DNA of 64,000 nt from assembly GCA_950106755.1 (NCBI GenBank), contig OX467083.1:36265029-36329028 (forward strand). Direction: 5' to 3'. Source of the stretch: Climacium dendroides. Taxonomy: Eukaryota > Streptophyta > Bryopsida > Hypnales > Climaciaceae. Below are positions 24,737 to 34,345 of the stretch, piece by piece. The translations under genes and the position numbers were made by a program. Position 1 is the stretch's first letter, and the number at the start of each line of letters is the position of its first letter. The notes under the pieces were generated by a model that searched no databases, was not told the DNA's origin, and saw only the letters and a list, made by a program, of their open reading frames with translations.

Positions 24737-24859
24737 AAAAGAATGGTGAAGTAATTGCCTACACCTTAAATTTTAATACAGCTTTACTCAACTTTGCTCA
24801 ACTTTCAAAATTTAAACTTAGTTTTAGATGGGATGGAGAATTAACTACTGTAGAGGCAA

Positions 24860-25103
24860 TGGACTTTTTTTTCCACAGCTCTACCTCCATCCGTCCAAAG
24901 TGTCGACTGACTGGACCGAACGCACGCCGGCGCCAATCGCCCAGCGGGATGCCAACACAGGCACGTGCTGAGGCTTCAACCGGTACACGTGGCTATCCAC
25001 GTGGCGTGGTCTTAGGTAGAACGGTTGTATGGGCAACGGGAATGGGACCGTTTTGCCGTTCTGGTGAAGCCTTCAGCGTCGACGCTGCTGTCAGCAACGT
25101 AGA
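24860..25103 (+). promoter_or_regulatory. Promoter region of gene copy A with two G-box/ABRE cores
   Basis: GC content rises sharply here. CACGTGGC occurs at 24986-24993 and 24998-25005, two G-box/ABRE cores (bZIP and bHLH targets in plants) 12 bp apart. No clear TATA box was found. The homology shared with copy B begins only at about 25104, so this promoter is not part of the visible duplication. A link to ABA or light control is inference from the motif alone. Confidence 0.55.
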
Positions 25104-26588
25104 GCGACTTGTTCTGCGCGGTTTCTGCTCCGCGTCTGCATCCTCTCACCAACCATCGTTGTCACCGACCCGATTCGCGCTCCCTTCGTCGCAGGTACGT
25201 TACTGCTCCCGTGCCTGCTGAAGTCCTCTGTTTCTTGCTTTCGTGGAGAATTAAGGGGTTGTTGAGAACACTTCCGGCTTCTTTTTGTAGCAGGGTGAGA
25301 GCCAGGGTTAGCTTGAAAGTGTGGAAGTTCAAGGTAATTTTGAGAGTTGCTCGTTTCCGACGGAGCTTGGAGAGGTGGTTTGGCGAGGTTAGGACTGAGA
25401 AGACGGTGATTTGAACTTCTTGAAGTTGCTGTGGTTGCGTGTTTTCTGCCGTATTCTTTGCGTAGAGGGAAAATTGTGAGGGTGGAGTGAAGCGGGTTAA
25501 GCTATTGGCGATTCTCTAGCTTTAGCGACGGGTGCGTGATTTCTTTTGCGTGAGAGTTCAAGTTGCGTTACAGCGGAGAAGTCTGAAGGAGCTTCTTTAG
25601 CGGAATTCTTTGGGGCCATTCGAGGTATGGTACTTTTCCGAGATCTGGCGTTGCTGGAGGTCGTGTGGCAGCTTCTGGATGCTGTTTAGAGAACTGGCAT
25701 GTGTTGTGATTGCTTTGCATGTCGTTTCTTGACAGTGAGGAAGTCCTTAGGGTTACTCGGGCGTTCTAAAGCTCCTGGGAGGCACTCCTGGCTATCTTGG
25801 ACCACGCCGAAGTACTAGTGAAGTGGTGTAGGCGAAATGGGATGGGATTGCTTTCGGAAGCGCATTGCGGCGTGCTTTCTTGAACGTTTGTTTCTGGAAT
25901 TGCCGGAAAATTTGACACCCGGATAAAGAAGGTTTGAGTTTCTTTCGTGAGTTTGTTGACATCGCAAAAATATCGAATCTTTGAGATCCGATATTGCACC
26001 ACGCATGTCCATCGTGTAGATGACCCTAACGATTTAGCATCAAGCCCTCTTCGTGACCTAGTCATCGTACTCAAAGCCATCCTGTGCGTTATGAAGGTTA
26101 TGGCAGCTTGCGATTTCGCCACGAAGAAATCAGTATTTCCTGTAGTTCGAGGAGATGGCGTCAGTGCTGAGGTCACTGTCGTAAATAATGACTCTGCTGG
26201 ACTAGACGTGTTTAGGGCATTATCGACTTGGTTTGCATCCACATTTCTAGGACTTGTTTTTTCATTGGAAACGAACAGTTTTCTTTCACGAATTCAGCTT
26301 TGTGCACTGGAATTTCCGTAAAGTCCTCGAAAATCCTCCTGTGGCTCTGCATCCATTTGAATGATACCAGCATTACTACAAATTGTCAGCTTAAAACCCT
26401 TGACTAGTCCTGTCAGCCGTTTGCTTTCAGCGCGATGCGCTCCAGTCGTGGTTCTCGGTCGTGGCCGATAGCCAGAGAAGGGTTTGGGGCTTGTCACTGC
26501 TTTGAGATGTTTGTTGTGACCGGAGGTCCAGTTTGTGACGGGTGTTTCGTTGTTTGGATGCAGTGAGTTGACTTGAAGGACCGCAGCC
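25104..26588 (+). other. 5' untranslated exon, long 5'UTR intron and leader of gene copy A
   Basis: A likely untranslated exon ends at 25194 with GCAG before the donor GTACGT. The same place in copy B reads GCAG before GTACTG, so the donor is conserved while neighbours change. The proposed acceptor is GGATGCAG ending at 26563, which gives an intron of about 1.37 kb and a 25-nt leader before the ATG at 26589. Long 5'UTR introns are common in strongly expressed plant genes. Transcript evidence was not available, so the splice sites are predicted from consensus and conservation. Confidence 0.55.
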
Positions 26589-27483
26589 ATGGCAGGACGA
26601 GGGTTCAAAGGGCACATCGCCGTGTGCTCGACGACGCTGCTTTTGATCCTGAACCTTCTGGTTCTGGCCGGAGGAATTGCGTCAGTGGTGCTCGTGTTCC
26701 TCATCGAGCATCAGCCGAGCCGGGCCGCCTGGCTGATTGTCATCGCCGGTGCTTTCACCATCGGCTCGGGCTTGATCGGTCTGTGCTCCAGTACCCGCCG
26801 AGGGTGCTTCACGCTTCAGCTGATTCTGCTGGCGTTCTCTGTGATCGGTTTGTTTGCGACGGCTTTTGCGATCTTTTCGAAGCCCACGCAAGTCCGTAAT
26901 TCATTGGACAAGCCTTTTTACAGTGCCCAGACTACTATCACTCTTCTGAAGATCCTGAGCGCCGTGATGTTCGTGACCGGCTGCGTTCAGGTTAGTGTCA
27001 TTTTGGATGTGGATTTTTGGATTGGCCTGCATTCGTAGGTCGATAGGGCGTGCCTGGCGGTACATGAACGAGAAGCAGGCGGTGTCTCTGGAATTTGGGA
27101 CATAAATGTGTCGTCTTGGGTCGCAAGTTGTGCGTGTTCTTGGGGAGATGATGTTGGTTCCAGACTGGAATCCGGAGAGTTTTCTGTGAGGGTTGCTGGA
27201 CGGTTTGAAGTGTGTGCACTATTGCGTGGGAGTGTGCTGACATTTTGTGAGTTACGTGCAGGTTGCTGTGTTGACCCTGGGCATTTGCGTGAACTGCTGC
27301 GATTTGAACGACTACTACGAAGATATCGAGATGACTCGCACGATGAACGCCAAGGAGGCGAAGGAGGCGGAGAAACGGGCTGCCCGAAGAGAGGATTCCA
27401 AAGCGTCTCAGCTGGCGGAGCAGATGAAGGAGAAGTATGGAAAGTGGACCGACAAGGCGCCCGGCGGTGCCGCTAAGAAGTAG
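26589..27483 (+). CDS. Four-helix membrane protein, copy A (two coding exons, 207 residues)
   Basis: Exon one is 26589-26990 (134 codons, ends TTCAG), then an intron 26991-27261 with GTTAGT donor and GTGCAG acceptor in phase 0, then exon two 27262-27483 (73 codons). The start sits in a strong plant context (GCAGCCATGG). Four hydrophobic segments are visible at about residues 11-39, 47-66, 73-97 and 118-145. A charged tail follows (155-207), rich in K, E and A with AKEAKEAEKRAARRED, likely helical. CCSST-type and NCCD cysteines flank the helices. It lacks the large loop with CCG of tetraspanins, and I do not see the DUF1218 or AWPM-19 signatures. The family is uncharacterised to me; role and membrane are unknown. 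Protein and intron are identical to copy B. Confidence 0.85.
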
Positions 27484-28400
27484 AGCGCTACTAAGGAGTG
27501 TCGAGAGCCGTTTCTGGACGTAATGTCCTGACTGTGACCACCCCAGTTCTTTGGCTACTGGTTCCCCGTATGGTCGCTTAGTCGAGGTAGGCATCTTCTA
27601 ATGTTCCTCGCCGGAGGGCGAGTTCCATTATAGGTCGGAATGGCGTAACGTCATTACAATTTATTTGCATTTCTTTTAAGATGGGTGCTCGTGCAGGGGA
27701 GACTTTGCATGAGAGCAGTAACGTAGTTGTGTGATCGTGGATGGTGGGTATTCAAGCCGTCTCTCAATATTCTAGAATTTGACAGAACAGTGCTGTCATC
27801 AGCGTGATTCTGGTGGCGTCTTCTTCAACGGAGGTATTGTTGAGCCCAGTTTGGTCAGGGGTGGTTAGTGAGGCTCCCTGAGGAACATGGACACCCGCTT
27901 CTGATCTGTATCACTTGTACATAGAGGACATGGACGGTAGACTGGGTAGGAATAGCTTCTTTTGATGGGTTGGGCTTTTGAATGAGAGAAGGGGGATTGG
28001 CCATGGCCTCAAATTGCAGGCGTGGGCTCCGACGTTTTGGGTAACCTCCTTTGCATTGCTCTGTCAGGCACCGGCCGAGTGCCGTCGAGGGAATCATTTA
28101 CATAGAAGGGAAGAGTATTGAAGGTAGCTGAGACTGTAACATGATTGATCCTTGTTTTGGATCTTTGGAATTGTAGTTGAATAATGCCCCATTCAATGCA
28201 CTCATGAAGTGGTGTAATTTGGGATTGCCCCGTCTAAGTGTAGAGGAAGGGAGTCTAGTGTCAAAGTGGAAGTAGATTGATGTCTCCGTTTTGTTGTTTT
28301 TGAATGCCAATGCATTGTCTTCTGAGGTTGTATCACCCAATTTTGAGCAACACTTCCAGAAAATAGTGTGAAAGTAGATGTTTGTTTCTCTCTTTAACCC
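27484..28400 (+). other. 3' untranslated region and downstream flank of gene copy A
   Basis: No further coding sequence is recognised. TTATTTGCAT and AT-rich strings near 27660 could serve as a 3' end signal. Two same-frame 80-codon open stretches on the minus strand (27855-28340), separated by one stop, look accidental. The whole stretch is identical in copy B. Confidence 0.5.
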
Positions 28401-28404
28401 TTAA

Positions 28405-29028
28405 CCCCTAAATGCCCAACCGCTGTTTTGAGCTTCTTCGAATTTGCTCTGAATTGAACAAAATGTCAATTTTTTGATGAGTTGTATCAATTTTTTTGGA
28501 ATTGTAACTGTACAAATTCAAACTAGACATGTTAGAGATATCATAAGGAAAAGAAAATACAACAATGTCACTTATGGAGTGAATGTTTGACTATGAGGGT
28601 GTTAAAATTGCAAAAGTCATGTCAAGTCTTTCAATCCTCTTTTCACAAGTCAAATCTAAAAAGTTGGTGATCAAAAAAATATGAGGTTAAAGGACCTAAC
28701 ATGTATAATCCCAATCAATTTATGGTTTTTTAAAATCTACTCTATAATTTTTTTAAATGAATTTTGAATGTGACTTTTTCTTCAAGATCTAGTGTATTTG
28801 AGGCTCATTTTCAAGAGCTCTCAACACTGCAGGATGTCAAGATTACAATGGGTACCCTTGCACAAAATTTTGAATAGAAAAATCACTATCATTTATTTTC
28901 AAAATTACATTTTTGTTGCTAAAATTAGACCTCAAGAAGAACTTTCTAAAAATAGAAACTTTGATTAGGTTTTAATTAACTTCAAAGTTTTGCAAACACC
29001 AAATTTTGATGCCTTGGGCATTTAGGGG
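28405..29028. mobile_element. TTAA-flanked element (piggyBac-like MITE), 624 bp, arm A only
   Basis: The ends are CCCCTAAATGCCCAA and its inverted complement TTGGGCATTTAGGGG, directly bordered by TTAA at 28401-28404 and 29029-29032. TTAA target duplication with a CCC-starting terminus is the hallmark of the piggyBac superfamily. Arm B has, at the matching place (about 43120-43127 on the plus strand), a single TTAA with the same flanks and no element. No transposase is encoded. A diverged fragment of the same interior lies at 47265-47390. Confidence 0.88.
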
Positions 29029-29057
29029 TTAAAGGGCGTTTCAGATTTTCTTTTTTT

Positions 29058-29090
29058 CCTTTGGATGACTCAACCTGAGTCATCTAAAGG
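29058..29090. promoter_or_regulatory. Palindrome with paired TGACTCA/TGAGTCA sites
   Basis: CCTTTGGATGACTCA and its near-perfect inverted complement are separated by 3 bp. TGACTCA is a GCN4/bZIP-type core. The matching palindrome at 43065-43096 in arm B is kept with small changes that preserve the pairing. It may be a binding site or a remnant of element ends; no gene is adjacent. Confidence 0.5.
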
Positions 29091-29406
29091 ACGGAAATAA
29101 GCATGTTTTCATCTAGTTTTGGGGGGTTGTTTGAGTACATTCAGTGAGCAGTGTTGAAAACTTTTTCTTTATGGCATTATTGACTTTCCTAAAAAAGAAA
29201 ATTCTTAATCTGTAGATCACCCTTGTAGTGTATTTTTACCATTTCTTGCTATTTTTTCTTGATGTGGAGATTGGGGTGAATCAATTAACTCAATGTTTTT
29301 TTTCCTTCAAAACCCACTCAAAACTGCCATTTCTCTTGCAAAGAGCAAAAAGAAAATTTCTATCATTTTTCATATATATTTAACCGTAAAATCTTGTACT
29401 ACACTA

Positions 29407-29643
29407 CACTAATGATGATAAATAGTGTTGGCAACACTAATCACGAAGCATAACACTAATTGTCAACAATCTGGTTAATGTTACTAATAGTAAATGTCAA
29501 CATAGACACTATTTGTCAACTATTGGGTATAAATTTTCTACAAGTTTACGTTTAGTATTGGATATAAATTGAAGTTTAGAGTGTTTGGGATAAAAGTCCA
29601 ATTAACACTAATCACAACATAACACTATTTATCATCATTAGTG
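29407..29643. mobile_element. TA-flanked MITE (Tc1/mariner-type), 237 bp, arm A only
   Basis: A perfect 23-bp inverted repeat beginning CACTAATGATGATAAATAG forms both ends, and TA flanks each side (29405-29406, 29644-29645). Arm B has the uninterrupted site reading ACACTAGTATTGG with one TA. The ends are unlike the CTCCCTCC of classic Stowaway elements, so it is a separate family. Confidence 0.88.
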
Positions 29644-29693
29644 TAGTATTGGAATGTGTGGTGTAAAATTCAAGAACTTTGATTGTATAGATT

Positions 29694-29980
29694 GTGAAGA
29701 TATTTGCATTCGAAGTGAAGTAGATAAGTTTATTTTAGACTTGATAAAAAAATATTTGCATTTAAAGTGAAGAAGATATTTGCATTCGAAGTGAAGTAGA
29801 CAAGTTTATTTTAGACCTTGATAAAAAATATTTGCATTCAAAGTGAAGAAGATATTTGCATTCAAAGTGAAGAAGATATTTGCATTCAAAGTGAAGAAGA
29901 TATTTGCATTCGAAGTGAAGTAGACAAGTTTATTTTGGACCTCAAAATAAAAAATATTTGCATTCAAAGTGAAGAAAGTT
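29694..29980. repeat. Minisatellite, arm A version (ATTTGCATTCRAAGTGAAG)
   Basis: A repeated core ATATTTGCATTCAAAGTGAAG occurs about eight times. Some copies are joined to AAGTTTATTTTAGACCTTGA spacers. Arm B has the same array in another arrangement at 42487-42728. Confidence 0.85.
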
Positions 29981-29987
29981 TATTTTA

Positions 29988-30307
29988 GAGCCAATTCACA
30001 CTATGGCTGAAGGTTGAGAGGCTATGGGTTTCCACCAATCACATTTCAAGAAACCAAGAGTTTGGCCTCTCAACCCTTCACACTAGAAGGCACAACCCAA
30101 AGGCCATCACCCTCCAAATTGCCTACATGGCAAGAAAAGTGCCCACAAAGTGACGAAGTTTGGGCAGCTAAACTATAGAGATCCAAACTATGGTCAAGAG
30201 GCCATGGAGTTTGCCTATTAATTGCTCATTTCTTTGGAGTCTCATCAAAGTTTGGCCATTCATTCCCACGGCGTCTCAACTTGGACAGCGATAGTGTGAA
30301 TTGGCCC
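29988..30307. mobile_element. TTA-flanked MITE (PIF/Harbinger-like), 320 bp, arm A copy
   Basis: The ends read GAGCCAATTCACACTATGGC and, inverted, GGGCCAATTCACACTATCGC. TTA borders both sides (29985-29987, 30308-30310). The counterpart is in arm B at 42163-42481, so insertion came before the duplication. Confidence 0.85.
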
Positions 30308-30519
30308 TTAGTCCTTGATTAGTTAGATTTTTGGCTTTGAATCTTCTTAATTTAAAACTTTTGCACTATTGATTTTGATTTTTTAATTTTTTATGTTGAA
30401 GAATTGAGTTGAGAATTTAGGAAAGAAAATTCAACAAAAAAATACTTAATTTTCATTCATTAAAAATTTGTTAAGTAAAAGTAGGTTTAAGATTGAAGGG
30501 GTAACTAAACCATTAATAG

Positions 30520-30725
30520 TTCTAAGATGGAATTGAACATTATAATTCAAACAATTTCATTGTTCTAATTCTAAGATGGAATTGAACATTATAATTCAAA
30601 CAATGAAATTGTTCTAATTCTAAGATGGAATTGAAACACAATAATCTAAACGTGACATTGTTCTAGTTTTAAGATGGAATTGAAACACAATAATTCAAAC
30701 CGTGAGATAATAATTCAAATAGTGA
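30520..30725. repeat. Tandem repeat of about 50-60 bp units, arm A version
   Basis: The phrase AAGATGGAATTGAA followed by an AATTCAAAC stretch occurs four times. Arm B at 41800-41960 has about three copies, a copy-number change between the arms. Confidence 0.8.
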
Positions 30726-32020
30726 GATTGTTTTGCAATCAAACTTAGCCTCACATAACATTTTTTTTTAAATTATTCAAATTTGTTAAAAAAAATGAAG
30801 TCTATAAGTTATTTTTTCAAGAAAAGTTTAGATTGTCCAACAAGATTGTCCATAGCTTTCTCATCACTGTCCAAATAGAAAGAATCAAAGCTTCAGATGT
30901 ATGATCTTTGAGAAAAAAATTAAAAATTAGAATAATTTAACTTTTTGTGATATTTTTGGGGTTGCCCTTCAAGTTGCTTTTTAGATTCATAGTGGCATAA
31001 CTTTTATTTCTAGGCACCAATTGAAATAAAATTATATGCCCCAAAAGCTAATCTAATTTCCTATCTTCAAAAAAAATTCAAAAAATCATGTCAAAAATTG
31101 AGATTACATGAACCTACTCAGAATTCGAATAGTCCTTGTAAGGACTTCGGGACTTTAGGGATTAAGCAAGGCTTATCAAGTTTAGTTTCATTTGCAATTC
31201 GCAATTTTTTGAAAATTTATAATTTTTTTAATATATTATAGCTATGTGAACTTTAGGCCTATAACCATGGTTTGTTGATTTTCTAATTTTAGGATGATAT
31301 CGTAATATCTTTTTTGTGCTATCATATTATACAGTGTGATAAAAATCCATGGTGAAAATTTCAGATTTTTTTAGTAAATTCTATATAATAGAACTTTTAA
31401 TAAACTTTTCTCTTTGAAGTGATAAACTTCTCTATTGCAATATTGATAGCTAGTCTTGGCCCATGCCACATATAGAATCTAACAAGTGATTGCCATGCAA
31501 CCAAAGTGTTTGGGCAAAAGAATAGGGAAGGTGGTGTTCCATAACTCAAGAAACCATTGATGTAAGCAACAAATCCAATGTTTTTTTTGTTTGTATAGTA
31601 TGTATCAAATGTTTTGCGATTTGCATAGTACAATATGGAAAATCATTGTGAGCTCATTGATGCAATAACTGCAAACTTTTAAATGCAATGACTCACTCTA
31701 ATTGTAAGAACCTCTTTAATGTAATGTATCAAAACCAATCCTAGCCGTTTGGTTTATTGGGAGTTCTATTATATTTCATATGAATTTTGTTCATTTTTTT
31801 TAAGAAATGCACTATAATTTCAATTTTTTTTGGGGAAAAATTCAGAATTTTTTTAACTTGTAGGAGACATATTGTATGTCTAAATACAAAACTTTCATTC
31901 ATATCTAGTTGCAAAATGATAGCACATAGAATGACAAGTAGTGAGGCTTAAAATCAATGGTCATAGGCCCATTCCTCCAGGGTTAATCCTAGAAGTATGT
32001 CATAGCCCTTCATGACCAAG

Positions 32021-32167
32021 GTAGTCACCAAAATATTGCACCAATAGGTGCATTATTTGTTTATACAATCATTAGTGAAATTATCAAATACACAATTTCA
32101 TTGTAAATTGTTAAAACAAAGAATGCACCTACTGGTGCAATAATTGGAATATTTTGGTAACAAACTA
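32021..32167. mobile_element. Foldback MITE-like element, about 147 bp
   Basis: The ends GTAGTCACCAAAATATTGCA and the inverted complement of ATATTTTGGTAACAAAC pair, as do the inner AATAGGTGCATT and its partner AATGCACCTACTGGTGCAA. About 40 bp of each end can pair. The target duplication is unclear. Confidence 0.65.
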
Positions 32168-33787
32168 TTGGTCAGAGGGTTGCATCCTTCCAAGCTCAAG
32201 GTATGAACTTTGATAGTAAGGCTCAATTTTAGAAAATATACCAATTCAACTTTGATTTAGCCCCTTGTAACTTTTAATGTTATAATCAAATATCTTTCTT
32301 GGATTTTTCCCAACTTTATTGCAAAGTTGTCTTTATGTAATTCAAAAATGAAAGCTTTCTAACACTCAATAATGCTTGTCAAAGAAATTTGCTTGGTTTA
32401 AGGTGATTTTCTCTTATACCTTGACTTTGATAGGTTCTATATCAATCAACAAATATATTCATCATCATATTAAAAGTGGACATTTATTAACTCCTGAAGA
32501 ATCAACCAACATTTTAATAGCAACATAGCAATTTTAATTTTAGATAGCTCACTACAAACAAAAATATTCATTATATTTAAAGAAAAAATTTGGATGTGTA
32601 CATGAGGAGTACCTTGCCACTCCACTAAATTTTTTGACAATTGGATTTGCCCACAAGGAGTTAGGGGGGATTTTTTTTACAGATGAGGGTGATATGGGGA
32701 GGATTATTTACACTTCATTATAATTTCAATCTTAATGTCCAAAAGAACTTGGGCAGAGCCTAGAGAAGGCTCTTGGCCTAGCTTTGAAAACAATTTGCTT
32801 CTTTGACAATTTTTTGTATCCAAAAATTCATAATGGAGTAAGGTAAACCAACCCACAACAGGCCAATTACCTAATACAGTCACCTAGAAACCCTCCTTAT
32901 GAGAGTCTTACATCAATCCATGGTAGATTTTTTCTAACAATGGAATTTAGACTACATTAGGATGATTTGTTGCCATATCAATGCTTTGGGAGATGGTCAT
33001 GAAGTTATTAATGACCATCATAGAATACTTACACCTTTCTAGTGTAAACTTGCCATAAAAGTTATTTTTTTATTCTTTCTCTTGTAAGTCCAGATTGAGT
33101 CCATTATAGACTGTATTAGGCATGTTCATATTGATTATAGGCCTATGGCTGCCGTGAATTAGTATTATTTTTTATGGTTATCACCCAGTCTATAGATTGT
33201 TGGAACTTTGCTTTATTAAATGAAATGAAATTAATGCAATCATCAAAAAAAATTGGGATCACCTTTGGTGTTTCTTAAGTCTTCTACAATAGTGAAAATT
33301 AACCCATTTGTCACTAAGTTTAGTTTCATACCACATTAGGCAATTTGCATGTCATAGGTTGGTTTACCTTATAAGGAGGGGATGCAAAGAGACAACAATT
33401 GGTTGCCAAAGAGATAGCAGCTCACTGACATCTTTTGTCCCTCTCCTTCAAAACAAACAAAGTGAATATTCGTAACTTCTATATTTAAGTTTAGGAAGTT
33501 CAAAAGGCCAAAAAAATCAAAATATTCAACAATTATCTCATGCAACTTCAAAAGCCATTTATTTTGTGTGAATAGAGATGATAAGGCAAGCTTTAATTAT
33601 ACAAGTGGGGTAGAAGTAGGTAAAACATCCCGAATGGGATATGTAAATTAGGATTATTAAGAGTTCAATCACTCATAGTTAAATCAAGAGTGGGAATTGT
33701 TTACAAAGTAGAATTTTAGACCTCACTTAAGCATACTTAATAGAATATCATTTTTCAATAAAACTTTAAACTAAAGAAAGTGGAAAA

Positions 33788-34045
33788 TCAAGTTAACTTT
33801 CATATGTAGAAAATTGTTTGTAATTTTGAGCCTCCTCCAAAAAATCATGGACAAAATTTAGAGAGGATGTTTGAAAATGTCAAAGAAAATGTCCCTTCAT
33901 ACCACTTTTTAAACTTTCTCCATAACTTTTGATTAGAGACTTTCCAAATTAACTTAGTTCAAAAAAATTGGAAAAAATTATTCTACTATGGTATGCCAAA
34001 ATGAGATAAGAAATTCTACTTCAAACACAATCTTACTTTTGCTAA
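33788..34045. repeat. Dispersed repeat, direct copy of 8053-8345
   Basis: Same order of shared stretches as the 8 kb copy (CTTTCAT, AGAAAATGTCC, CCATAACTTTTGATTRGAG, CTTCAAACACAATYTT), diverged and with indels. Confidence 0.65.
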
Positions 34046-34205
34046 TTTATGTGTTCAAAAGTATAAAAGCGGCTTTTGAAGCTATATAAAATAATTGTCA
34101 AATATTTTGATTTACTTGAATTTAATGCCAAATTTTTGAAATTTTATTCTAATGTGCCAAAGCTTACTTTTGTACTTTAATTAAATACGATCAATCAAAT
34201 GCAAA

Positions 34206-34345
34206 GACATAACGTATGGCATGGCCTAGTATGTGGTAAAGTTGTCCAATGTTAGTGTTCTATGGATGAGAGAGGACATAACATGTGGCATGGCGTAGCA
34301 TGTGGTAAAGTTATCCAATTTCAATGCTTCATGGATGAATAAAGT
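34206..34345. repeat. 69-bp tandem duplication
   Basis: Units start GACATAAC at 34206 and 34275 and share GGCATGGC, TAGYATGTGGTAAAGTT and ATCCAAT. Diverged by about ten differences. Confidence 0.8.

Larger units (their letters stand above)
20078..24858. other. AT-rich intergenic DNA without recognisable genes
   Basis: Only short open frames of no recognisable family occur. The stretch holds several local tandem duplications and ends abruptly at the GC-richer promoter of gene copy A near 24860. Confidence 0.6.
25104..31540 (+). repeat. IR2 arm A (inverted duplication of 40116-46509)
   Basis: About 6.4 kb with a reverse-complement counterpart at 40116-46509. Similarity is uneven. The outer part (25104-26410) is only moderately similar, 26446-28399 shows no difference at all, and the inner part (29033-31540) differs by several percent and has indels. 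Insertions specific to this arm lie at 28405-29028 and 29407-29643. The spacer between arms is about 8.6 kb. The inner limit is where GGTGGTGTTCC at 31530-31540 stops matching. Confidence 0.93.

Noticed and set aside
24859..25414. Open frames of 101-120 codons upstream of gene copy A
   Set aside because: They cross the predicted promoter, untranslated exon and donor site, and the matching copy B sequence has other frames.
26589..27483. Tetraspanin annotation for the four-helix protein
   Set aside because: The loop between helices three and four is only about 20 residues and lacks the CCG motif and cysteine pattern of tetraspanins.
27855..28340. Two adjacent 80-codon open frames on the minus strand in one frame, repeated in arm B
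   Set aside because: They lie in the 3' flank, have no recognisable domain, and their conservation is explained by the identity of the whole block rather than by coding constraint.
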